64,000 bases of DNA from Ehretia macrophylla (Eukaryota > Streptophyta > Magnoliopsida > Boraginales > Ehretiaceae), in contig CM075770.1 of NCBI GenBank assembly GCA_037974665.1, positions 96,406,850-96,470,849 of the forward strand. The letters run 5' to 3'. The translations under genes were made by a program, and so were the position numbers. This document shows positions 46,490-57,307 of this stretch, in pieces (positions within the stretch are counted from its first letter, which is position 1; each line of letters begins with the position of its first letter). Below the pieces are notes generated by a model. The model was given only the letters and a program-made list of their open reading frames with translations, was not told the origin of the DNA and did not search any database.

Positions 46490-47952
46490 CATGCTTCTCT
46501 CTTCATTTTTCACTTATATTCTCTTATTTTTAAATAAATTTTCAATTTATTTTCTATATTTTGGAGACTTGTGTTTATCATTGTGTATGAATTTTGTTTC
46601 ATTTATTTTTGTAATAATTTTAACATTTAAGTTAAATTTTTCTAGTTTAATTGTACATTTATTTTTATTTTTAGATTATTTTTATTCTAATTGATTATTT
46701 TGTGTCTTTAATTAAATAATTTAAATTTAAATACCAGTGAACTTTCTATTTTTAAATATTATAATCTTTTATTATTAAAATCATAATATAGGTATATAGA
46801 CAATAGGATTTTTTTTTTAATATAAATTTATATAAAATAAATTTACATAAATGAGTGTCTCTGATCTTGGTTATTGACTCTGTCACGTAGTACATTCCCT
46901 AATCTTTGGTGCTTGACTCCGCCAGTAATTGTTCGTAAATTTGTTTGGTCTGTTTACTATAAAAGTAGTGTGAGTTATGAAAATGATAAATAAAAAAAAA
47001 AAAAATACTCTTTTAAGGCCAATAATTTTGATTGACTATTTGATGGTTTGCATTGGGAAACTTGTAAAGAGCGCTTTGAGAGTTGTACATTATTGAATAT
47101 CTTTTTTTTTTTCTTTTTCAGAGTTGTACATTAATGAATATGATGAAATGGTTTTTTTTTTTTTTTTTGGTCAATGGGTATGATGATATATATATTTTTT
47201 TGGTCAAGGGTATGATGATATTAACAAAACAAAGAAAAGCGTGGAGAACAGCGAGGGCTACGATGAGGTGCCAAGTAGGTGGTGGTCCCGCCAGCAGTGT
47301 CAGGAGAGAGGGAGTTGCTTTAAATTGGTCGGTGACACGTGGGACCTTTGTCTGTTTCTCCTCTCTTTTTGCTGCGTCTTCTCTCTTCTTATTTTATTTT
47401 TCCTCTTCTTTGTGAGATTCGAAGTTATTATATAATTAAGAAAACACAGGTATTTCGACGTTGAAAGGACACGACTTACGAAAGTTTTGCTTACGACAAA
47501 AAATATTTCTTTTTTTTTTAATATCCATAAAGGGATTTTATTTTTCCGCTTCTTTGTGTCTTTTCAACAGCTATAAAAAGGGTTGTCCAAAAAAAAAAAA
47601 AAATCTATAAAAAGGGGACATTCTTCACAATTTTTTTTTTTTTTGTCAAACATTCTTCAAGATACATTAACTCTCTATGATTTTCTCTCCAAATCTTATC
47701 CTTTTTAGGACACAATCTTAAACTTTTGTGAGAGTTTTTTTAGTGTAAGATTTGTTGTACCTAGGAAGGGAGTTTTATTACTATTTCTAAAAAATACTGC
47801 AACAATTTTTCTTCTAAAAAAGCGTATTAAACATGCTTGAAACCTTGTCTATTATTTTATTTAAAGTCTAAAAAATTTATATAATTTATTTATGTTCAAG
47901 TTCCATTATTTCTAACAATAAGTCACACAATTTATTTTACAATGTGATTTAT

Positions 47953-49849
47953 TGAAGGATTGGTATAGGGATTGCATGCTTATAATGTTTTTAAACGCAG
48001 CAGAAGAAAACTATGAAAAATAATTTTTCAAGCATATATAACAATCTCATAACTTGATATTACATGCAACATACAAAAAGAAAAAGAACAAAAAGAAACT
48101 ACATACCTCGTGTAGACCTTTTGTTGGAATGAAACTAAATTGAGCTCACTCTTGCAAGACCACTTCTTCTACAAGTGTAGAAACCAAGTTAGTCCACACA
48201 ATCAAGTGATGAAGTTTTCTTCCCTTCTTTGAGTTGTAGTGCTAACAAACTCAAAAATATGAACTTGTTCTTCTTAGTCTCTCTAAGTGAAGAACAACTA
48301 CTCTAGCTCTTTCTTTCACAATGTAAAAGTATATTGTTTTCCCACTAAGTGTTCAATATAATAGCATGTAGAATATAGATATATACACATGTATATCTAC
48401 TACTCTTGCATGCAATATGCACAAGTGTCATTTAAAAATTATACTTGTCTAGCATGTCATGCCAAATATACAAAAGAGAGAATAAGTGAAAAATCTCATA
48501 TTTCCACTAACTCTCTAATTAGGCTCTATTCAAGATTAACTCTTTAATCTTGCATGTATGTATATAGGCCCACTAACTTAAGTGAGCAATATTTAAGCTA
48601 ATCACCATTAGACTAAATTGACATATAATCACTTTGCACTTAAGTCCCTATATATAATTTATAATGATACAGTAGCCTTGTTAACTTTTAATGACACAAA
48701 ATACTATTGTTAACTCTTAACAATATATGAGATATAAAGATACAAGTTCAATTAAAACTAAATCACTATATTTTATAGTGTGTAACCTTCTAGGTTTACT
48801 GCCAAATAGAAATAAAGAAACATTAAAAGCCTTTTAGTGTTATTCGAACTCTTTGATTTGTTTCGAGAATGTCTCCTTCATTCTCGAAGCACCCTTAAAG
48901 GTCTTCAGTGACATTTAGCAACATATCAATATAATTTATAAGGCAATGAAATCATCAATAGAGTGAACCTATTTAGTTGATGATTACCGTGCAATTCAAT
49001 CCTTTCATTAATAATATCTCGATCGAGTAAAAACCATAGATTGATTAAGTTCATTGACTCGATTTTATACATAGATAAATCTTGATGTGGTGAGATATGA
49101 CACATGAAAAACACATTTTTCATCATTCATACATTGACCAAGGATTTCCTTATTCAAAATCCAAAATTTGATCGTGTAGGACATCGCCTCACCCCAAAGG
49201 TAATAATATCTTAACAATGACTTGCTACTCACTATACTGGTCAAATAAAACTATGAGTGAACGTGTCTCGCCTGTGAATGGGATAAGCTTTGTTCAAAAG
49301 CTAACTTCAAACACATATGACAACCGTGTTGTCGCAAGTCAAAGGATCACTTGTACCATCGCAACAAATAACAAATTATTAATCTCAAGTCATATAATTT
49401 GTTATTCATGTCACATTCAGTGATTATTTGACTAATAATCACCCACATATTTGCTAATTTCATCTCATTCTTTTATGGTATGTGACTCACAATCCTTTAC
49501 CATTTATATCTCATATTAATAAAAGGTAACAAACTAATGTGATAGTTCATACCAAATTAATTGATGTATCATTCAAATAATCTAAGGATTACGAACAGTT
49601 TAAGCATCATCGTTCTCAAGAAATATTTTCACATATTCTTAACACTTAAGAATATATTTCTTTAACGAATGTATTAGGAGCTCATTCATATGTTAAAAAG
49701 GAGAATATGAATGATAAAATAATGTCATTATATAAATAAGCATACATCAAATACCATTAAAATAAGTCATCCATTTATAGCATTAGGGTTAATCACTAAT
49801 ACCATTAAAATAAGTCATCCATTTATAGCATTAGGGTTAATCACTAACA
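47953..49849 (-). repeat. Copia-type solo LTR, 1.9 kb
   Basis: On the minus strand starts TGTTAGTGATTAACCCTAAT and ends ACCAATCCTTCA. Flanks TTTAT (47948-47952) and ATTAT (49850-49854) may be a target duplication with one difference. It matches the split solo LTR at 9372-15265 block by block and has a TATA-like CCTATATAC on the minus strand near 48570. No internal region remains. Confidence 0.8.
49751..49846. repeat. 48-bp tandem duplication at the LTR start
   Basis: Two adjacent identical 48-base units (49751-49798, 49799-49846), each with ATACCATTAAAATAAG and GGGTTAATCACTA. It covers the first bases of the solo LTR (minus-strand start), and is absent from the related LTR at 9372. Confidence 0.9.
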
Positions 49850-50027
49850 ATTATATGAAAGGATGATCATATTTTGGTTCACTATAATTAATTCCAAATT
49901 CATTTCCATCACTTCCAATTAAGCATTAAGTTTTTAACATTTTTTTTGCTCCAATACATCCATTGATTTGAACACATTAATGAATGACTAAACATGTGAT
50001 ATCCATTATCAACATTAACAACCATTT

Positions 50028-50420
50028 GTGGATAGATTCCTTAAACTGAACTATGATGCCTCTCTTATCAATGACATTGAACCAACTGGTATAATAGTTG
50101 TCTGTCAAATCCAATCTAGTATTATTGTAGATGGTCGAGCAATTCAATGTTCTTATCAATCATCAACTCAGACAGAAGATAGGGCATGCCAAGAAGCGTG
50201 CAAATTAGCTACATTGAATGGTTTCTCAACTTTTGTGATTAAGTTCGACTCACTCCAAGTTGTTTATGCTCTTCAAACTAAGATAGAGTCTCACTGGCAT
50301 TGCTCCTCTATTGCCAAAGACTCTTTAAAAATGCTATCCTCTAGTCTAGCCATTCATTTAGGCATATACACCAACAAGCCAACCAAGTGGCTGATTGCAT
50401 TACTTCAACAATTAAGATAA
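50028..50420 (+). pseudogene. RNase H-like domain fragment (LINE-type or host RVT_3-like)
   Basis: A 130-codon open frame starting MDRFLKLNYDASLINDI. The pattern FLKLNYDAS, the GxxxVV and VDGRAIQCS part, EDRACQEACKLATLNG and FDSLQVVYAL follows the RNase H-like domain that plants carry at the end of L1-type LINE reverse transcriptases and in many derived host genes. Similar coding wording continues in another frame for some 90 bases beyond 50420. No reverse transcriptase or endonuclease lies nearby, so it is a detached remnant or part of a decayed host gene. Poly-A or target duplication not seen. Confidence 0.6.
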
Positions 50421-50440
50421 GTTTCATTCCCCAATATTGG

Positions 50441-50751
50441 ATTTCTAATCTTCCCTTAGAGTTTGCTCTACTTGTATCTCAAGATTTTGATAGTTTTGGT
50501 ATCAGTTGATACTAGTGTCTATAATAATATGTTCTATTCCGACAAAAAGAAAAGAAGCATGTAATAGTTGGCAAACAACTCACAGCTTTTTATTAAGGTA
50601 AATTTTACTTTTGGTCCTCAATGTTGACACATTTTTTTTTAGTTTAGTCTTTAAAGTTACAAAAGTGGCATAATTAATCCTCAAGATTACAAAAAGCGAT
50701 CAATTAGTCCTTATTGTTGAATCCATGTAAGAAATTGATGAAAAATACCAA
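50441..50751. other. Intergenic DNA left of Copia-3
   Basis: No gene. Contains repeated wording of the kind TTTTGGTCCTCAA and AATTAGTCCTTA, common in worn plant repeats. Confidence 0.4.
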
Positions 50752-50756
50752 CTTTG

Positions 50757-51358
50757 TGTAAGAATATAGCCAATTTCCCAAAAACGTCTTAACAACAATC
50801 AAGTAGAAAGACAACACTACTCGTTATAACAATTCAATATAACACTTACAAGATAATTGCCCAACCGTGCGCTCTCTAGATTAGAGCTTCAATGGCTTCT
50901 GGACTTACAAGAAGAATACAAGAAAGAAAGACTAACTTAGGATTGTGTTTGGAGTTGTGTTGTGGATGAAAATGATGAACTAATGCATGCCTATTTATAG
51001 AATTCAGCTAGCCCGCCACATGAGACTTTCCTATCAAACATTTCAATCTTGGTTGGCTTTACCAACCATGTTCAAAGTATTAACCACCCATATTTATCAC
51101 ATGGGTGGCTACAATTGACCACATGGTTGGCTAGCATCCAAGTCAACTTCTAGGAAGTTTCCTTTTGTCAAATTGGCTAACTTTAGCATTGCATCATCCC
51201 GACGTCATCTTAGGTAATTCCAAATTCCCAAACTTCTTTCTTGTAGCCATCGTGATCTCTTTTGACCTCATCGACGTTTAAGTCGGAATCATTAATTTAT
51301 GCTACCATATAATTAACGATACTTATTATGAAGAGGTGGATATTGACATATATCAACA
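50757..51358 (-). repeat. 3' LTR of Copia-3
   Basis: On the minus strand TGTTGATATATGTC to ATTCTTACA; 602 bases. Adjacent to it at 51359-51370 is the purine tract, GAGGAGGGGGGG on the minus strand. Confidence 0.95.
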
Positions 51359-51389
51359 CCCCCCCTCCTCAATGTTCACCTCATGTTGA

Positions 51390-54300
51390 CTAAGCTATTG
51401 GGCCAACACCCAATGTTTGAAGATGCTTGCTCAATTGGACGCTCCCTAACGCTTTAGTGAAGATATCTGCACAATTATCTTCTATAGGGCAGTACTCTAT
51501 GTAGATTTCACCTTCCTCGATCAGTTCCCTCACATAGTGATACTGAATCTCTATGTGTTTTGTTCTAGCATGAAATACCGGATTCTTTGACATGGCTATA
51601 CAACTCTGACTGTCACATTTCAACATTGTTGCTTCCTCTATTAGAATGCCAATATCAGTCATGATACGTCGTAGCCAAACAGCTTCACAGGATGCTACAC
51701 AAGCAGCCTTGTATTCTGCCTCCGTTGATGAAAGTGAAACGGTGGGTTGCTTCTTACTAGCCCATGAGATGACTCCACCACCGAATGTGAATACGTAACC
51801 TATAACAGATTTTCTTGAGTCAATATCACCAGCCCAGTCTGAGTCACAGTACCCAGATAAAGTGTCTCCAGACATGTATGATATCCCATACTCCAACGTG
51901 CCTTTGAGATATTTGAGGATCCACATCCCTGCTTGCCAGTGACTTTGTTTCGGTTTATTTGAAAACCGATTGAGAACTCCCACAGCATAACTAATATCAG
52001 GTCTTGTGTTACAAAGGAAGATTAAACTTCCCACCAACCTTCTGTAGAGTTTGTTATCAACTTGTTTTGAAGGATCATCAATTGATAACTTTGTATTCAC
52101 TTCCATCGGGGTGACAACTGGTTTGCACTCGGACATACCAAATGCAGTCAGAAGCTCACGAACATATCGTTGCTGCGAGATGAAAATAGTATGAGGTTTT
52201 TGCCATACCTCGATTCCCAAGCAATAATGAAGAAGACCAAGATTTGTCATTTCAAATTATTGGCTCAACCATTCTTGCGTCTTCCGAATATTATCTTCAT
52301 GGTCACCAGTGATTACAAGATCATCCACATATAGGACTACAATTACCTTCTTTCCTTGTTCACTTAGAACATACAAGTTGGCCTCTGATTTGCTTCTACA
52401 GAAACCATGTTGCAAGAAGAAAGAGTCTATACGTTTGTACCAAGCTCGTGGTGCTTGCTTTAATCCATATAAAGCCTTTTTCAATTTGCAGACTTTTTCT
52501 TCTTCACCTGGTATTTGGAAGCCAGGGGGTTGTGCAACGTAGACTTCTTCTTTAAGTTGCCCATTAAGAAAAGCTGACTTGACATCCATTTGATGTACAA
52601 TCCATTCATAATGCGCGGCAGCTGCAACAACTAGCCTGATTGTTGACATTTTTGCTGTTGGAGCAAAGGTTTCATATACATCGAAACCTTCGACTTGCGA
52701 AAATCCTTGTGCTACAAGGCGTGCATTATATTTTTCAAGACTTCTATCTGCCTTGTACTTCACTTTCCAGATCCATTTGGTACCGATAATTTTTCTGCTC
52801 GGTGGCTTTTCAACAATCTCTCAAGTATCATTTTTCATGATACTATCATACTCGGCTTGCATAGCTGCTCTCCAATTTGGATCTGACATGGCTTCCTCTA
52901 CAGTTACCGGTTCTTTTATCGTCTTGATGATTTGGGTCATCAAAGCCATGTTTACTAGTTGTTGTCCTGATCTGTTCTGCTCCTCTATTCTCTTTGATCG
53001 TCTGAGTCCATCAGGATGTGGACTATCATCAGTAACTCCTGGATTTCTTCCATCAAAGAGCTGTTGGAACCACTTCGGTTGTGGCTTCCTTGTGGGTACA
53101 ACAGGTTGGTCTTCAGTCTCCTCATAATTAAAGACTTCTTCATTGTTCAACGGTCGTTGTTCAGGCACTTGGTGGATTACTTCATCGGTTGATGACGAAA
53201 TGGCAGGACCGCTATCCTCCATTGAGTGTGGTCTCTCATTAAACACCACATATCGGCTTATGATCACCTTCTTGGCCTCTACGTCATAGAGTCTGTATGC
53301 TTTAGACTCTTCACTATATCCCAAGAAAATGCCCTTCTTGCTCTTGTCATCCAATTTCTTTCGATTTTCATTTGGAATGTGTACAAAACACTCACACCCA
53401 AATTTTCTTAAATGAGACACAGAAGGTTTCGTACCATAATAAGCCTCATTAGGAGTCTTATCGTTGAGTGACCTAGTTGAGCACCGATTGAGGATGTATA
53501 CCGCTGTGTTGACTGCTTCAGCCCAGAATGTGTCAGGTAGGCCAGCACCTTTCAACATGCATCTAGCCATTTCTACAATTGTTCGATTTCTTCATTCCAC
53601 AACTCCATTTTGTTGTGGTGTGTATGAAGCAGTCAATTGGAGCTTAATCCCAAGCTTGTTGCAGTAGTTGGTGAACTCTGTAGAACAGAATTCCCCTCCA
53701 CGATCGGTACGAAGTTTCTTCAACTGAGTTGTGTTCTCATTTGTCATAAGTTTGTGCCACACTTTAAACTTTTCAAGAGCATCAGCCTTGTCCCGAAAGA
53801 AGTACACCCACATCTTCTTACTATAATCGTCGACTAACAGCATAAAGTAGGAAGATCCTCCCAACGCCGTTGTAGTCATTTTTCCGCAGAGGTTAGCATG
53901 TACCAACTCTAGAGGAGCCTTTGATTGGTTATGACTCTCTTTGGGAAATGACTGTCTATATTACTTGCCCAGCATACAAGCTTCACATGGTCCTTCAATT
54001 TCTTCAATTGAAGGCAAGTCGGCCACCATCTTCTTCTTTTGCATTTCCTTTAACACATGATAGGAAATGTGCCCGAACCTTTCATGCCAAAGTTGACTTG
54101 TTTTGGCATCCACGACAGCAGAAAGAGAGCTGATTTCGTAAAGATTATTTTGCGAATACCTTTACTTACGATATTTTGATCCTTGTCAAGAATCAAAGCT
54201 TCCGTCTTCTTGAACCGCACTTCTAGATCATTATCTGTAATAGCAGCTACAGATAGTAAATTTCTGGTGATCTCTTGCTTCCTCCATCTTGAGACACGAG

Positions 54301-55410
54301 TGAGATGGTTCCAGTGCCCTCAACGGGACACCTAGCATTATTCCCGACGATAACATTCATTGGTTCTTGTAGAGGTTTTATGGAGTCATATAACTCCTTC
54401 TTGCTGGTCATGTATCGGGAAGCTCCACTATCTAACACCCATGCACTTGTTTGATGTACATGTGCGCTAGTACACGTTTCCTTTGATACATCTGTTACAG
54501 TAAATAGATGTACTTCCGTTTCAGCCGTATTGGCAGATTCTTTATTTCTCCAATTTGGCTTTAAAGTTCCGTTCTTCTCGTCATGGATTCGTTTCCTGCA
54601 ATCTTTGACAGCATGACCTTTCTTATTGCAGTAGTAGCATGATCTAGAGAACGTCTTCTTCTTTGCTTTCTTCTTTTTTTCTTGGTTACTCCTCGCCTTG
54701 GCTGTAAAGGCAGAGTCAAGTTGATTTTCTCTGCTCCTCAGCCTCATCTCCTCCTCCATCAACATGGCAGTGAATTCTTCAAATGTCAAAGGAGGAATGC
54801 GAACTTGTGTATTGAGTGCTGTCACAAGGCCGTCAAATTTTGGAGGCAACACTCTAATGCACCTTCGAGCTAGTTCCTCGGTTGATTTGGCAATACCAAC
54901 TGCAATCATTTGATCACGTAGGCTTTTCATCCTACTGATAAATGACTCAGTTGCTTCATCTTCACTTAATCTCTCAGTAGCTAACTGATTCTCCAAGTTA
55001 TGAATGCGAGTCTGGTTCCTTGTTTCATACTGATTTCTCAGTATGTTCTAAGCTTCAGTTGCGTTAGTTGTGTGTTGAATTAGAGTAAGGATAGAATCTT
55101 GAACACTTGTTACAATTGCACAAAGTGCATCAGCACTTCGTCTCCTCCATTCTTTAACAAGCTGAGGATCTGGAGGTGTGACCTTTTTTGTGTCATCTTC
55201 AGCACGGACTGCAACTGGTTCTGCATCTGTGCCTAACACTGTATCAAGGAGTTCGTAGGAGTCCAGAACTGTAGTGATTTTGAACTTCCACAAAAGATAG
55301 TTCGTGCCATCAAGCTTTCCTTCTGTGAAGATAGGGGGACGGATACGAATTGTTGGTACTAAACCGGAACTAGAACTGGTAGAAGAAGAACTAGCACCTT
55401 GAGTAGTCAT
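51390..55410 (-). pseudogene. Copia-3 gag-pol
   Basis: Minus strand from 55410: gag with LDGTNYLLWKFK, a zinc knuckle CYYCNKKGHAVKDC (about 54640-54600), protease with WVLDSGAS (about 54450-54425), integrase (about 53910-52830), reverse transcriptase (about 52760-51900) with MDVKSAFLNG and the YVDD box near 52320, and RNase H to 51390 with ADIFTKAL near the end. In a live element this single polyprotein packages, copies and inserts the element. It has a handful of breaks. Copia lineage not assigned. Confidence 0.95.
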
Positions 55411-55457
55411 AGTTGTTGAGCTTTACTAGACAAGATTGTTGTTAAGAGCCCCTTAAG

Positions 55458-55469
55458 CTCTTGATACCA
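55458..55469 (-). other. Primer-binding site of Copia-3
   Basis: Minus strand TGGTATCAAGAG directly after the LTR; a methionine-tRNA-type site with no spacer. Confidence 0.85.
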
Positions 55470-56071
55470 TGTAAGAATATAACCAATTTCCCAGAAACGT
55501 CTTAACAACAATCAAGTAGAAAGACAACACTACTCGTTATAACAATTCAATATAACACTTACAAGATAATTGTCCCACCGTGCGCTCTCTAGATTAGAGC
55601 TTCAATGGCTTCTGGACTTACAAGAAGAATACAAGAAAGAAAGACTAACTTAGGATTGTGTTTGGAGTTGTGTTGTGGATGAAAATGATGAACTAATGCA
55701 TGCCTATTTATAGAATTCAGCTAGCCCGCCACAGGAGACTTTCCTATCAAACATTTCAATCTTGGTTGGCTTTACCAACCATGTTCAAAGTATTAATCAC
55801 CCATATTTATCATATGGGTAACTACAATTGACCACATAGGTGGCTAGCATCCAAGTCAACTTCTAGGAAGTTTCCTTTGGTCAAATTGGCTAACTTTAGC
55901 ATTGCATCATCCCGACGTCATCTTAGGTAATTCTAAATTCCCAAACTTCTTTCTTGTAGCCATCGCGATCTCTTTTGACATCATCGACGTTTAAGTCGAA
56001 ATCATTAATTTATGCTACCATATAATTAACGATACTTATTATGAAGAGGTGGATATTGACATATATCAACA
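55470..56071 (-). repeat. 5' LTR of Copia-3
   Basis: 602 bases, same length as the 3' copy. The end AATATTCTTACA-like and start TGTTGATATATG are conserved in both. Confidence 0.95.
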
Positions 56072-56165
56072 CTTTGAAGGATAAAATCTTCTCACCATTA
56101 ATTTTCTTTATTCTTTTCTTTCTTTTCTTCCCCAATAAACCTATTTCCCCCTGTTGCCACAAGAC

Positions 56166-57307
56166 TGTTAGGGTATATGCCTTAAAAGCCAATAAATTGT
56201 ATTTTGAAAAATTGGATAATGTATTATTTATTTACTATTCATTAAATGTGGGCAATTTATTTAATTATTGATGTGATTTAATTAATTAAATAAAATTCCT
56301 TAAAACACTATTTATAAATTATATCCTTAGGAGTAAGGATATGAGTGACATAATTTATATTCACAAATACGTTCTAAAAGTTATCCCCAATCATAGGATA
56401 AATTAATTGGGCATTAGTTTATCCAAAAATATTGTATTACAATCTACTAACCAAATAATATGAGATATTAATTTGGGCGATTAGTCTCATATCGTTATAG
56501 TAGATGTATAAGTACTTGTTGGAGAACAAATGATTGGACATGACCACTAATACAACGAATTATATGGGGTAATCAATAATTCGTTGTATAATATAATCAT
56601 GCAATTAATCCTTAGACTTGAGACACCACAGTTATCTCATGATTAGTAATACCATAATTTGTTAGTGCAATTAAGCTAGTCCTAATCATGTATTAGACAA
56701 TGTATTCACTGGTTATGATCTGTTATGTCATGGAGATAGGTGTGTGTAGATACAGAATCTATCAATCAAGGATCCTATGCAATTTATTAATCAAGTAACT
56801 AGAAATTTTTGGCCAAGGTAGAATAGTGGAAGTTGTTTCATGAATAATTCATAAGTTACTGATTAAATAGCTTTCGGCATATGATTGAGTAATAGAGTTT
56901 GACAACCTTATCCATGACTTTGGCTTAATTGAGATGGTTTAGACAGAAGGATTTGATTGCATGAAAATTACTTAGAAAGAGTTCGTGTACTTGCACTTCA
57001 TCATTAATTGGATAATCGCGATATACTGTTAGGTGTCACTCACAATTTGTGAATTAATTAGAAGGGGTTCTAATTAAATATTAATTAGATTAATATTCAT
57101 TGTCAATTAGTTATGAACCCGAGAGGTCACATACAAAAGAGATTAACAAATTAATTGGACTAGAGAAAAGATTAAATTAATTTTAGGATTGTTCTCATAT
57201 TAATTTAATGGGCTCGTAGTAATTAGATAATTGATCTGATTATTGCAGAGTCCAAGTCTGGTCATTTCATATTGGCCTATATATGACTGTAGGTCATAAG
57301 GAGTTCC
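56166..57307 (+). repeat. Copia-type LTR fragment, cut by Copia-4
   Basis: Starts TGTTAGGGTATATGCC and runs 1142 bases until the next LTR begins at 57308. Shared blocks with the LTRs at 9372 and 47953 include CCTTAGACTTGAGACACCA and TTTTTGGCCAAGGT, so it is of the same broad family. It ends soon after a TATA-like CCTATATATG (near 57276). Flanking five bases GTTCC at the junction. Confidence 0.75.

Larger units (their letters stand above)
44953..47952. other. Promoter side of the ASPL1-type gene and intergenic DNA
   Basis: Left part: leader and promoter of ASPL1. Then AT-rich DNA with an AAAATATTTT-rich block (45540-45990), a TA/T microsatellite (46454-46489) and long T runs near 47105, 47150 and 47635. 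A GC-richer patch at 47230-47350 includes ACACGTGG; it has no recognisable protein. I find no convincing gene. Confidence 0.5.
50757..56071 (-). mobile_element. Nearly whole Ty1/Copia element (Copia-3)
   Basis: 5315 bases with a perfect target duplication CTTTG (50752-50756 and 56072-56076), two 602-base LTRs, primer site, gag, zinc knuckle, protease, integrase, reverse transcriptase, RNase H and a purine tract before the 3' LTR. By eye the LTRs differ at about 16 of 602 positions (about 2.7%); at a commonly used plant rate near 1.3e-8 per site per year that is around one million years, a rough inference. The coding region has only a handful of breaks, so all parts are present but it is not intact. 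Confidence 0.95.

Noticed and set aside
47230-47435. GC-richer patch with two overlapping open frames, considered as an exon
   Set aside because: No recognisable protein wording or splice context in either frame.
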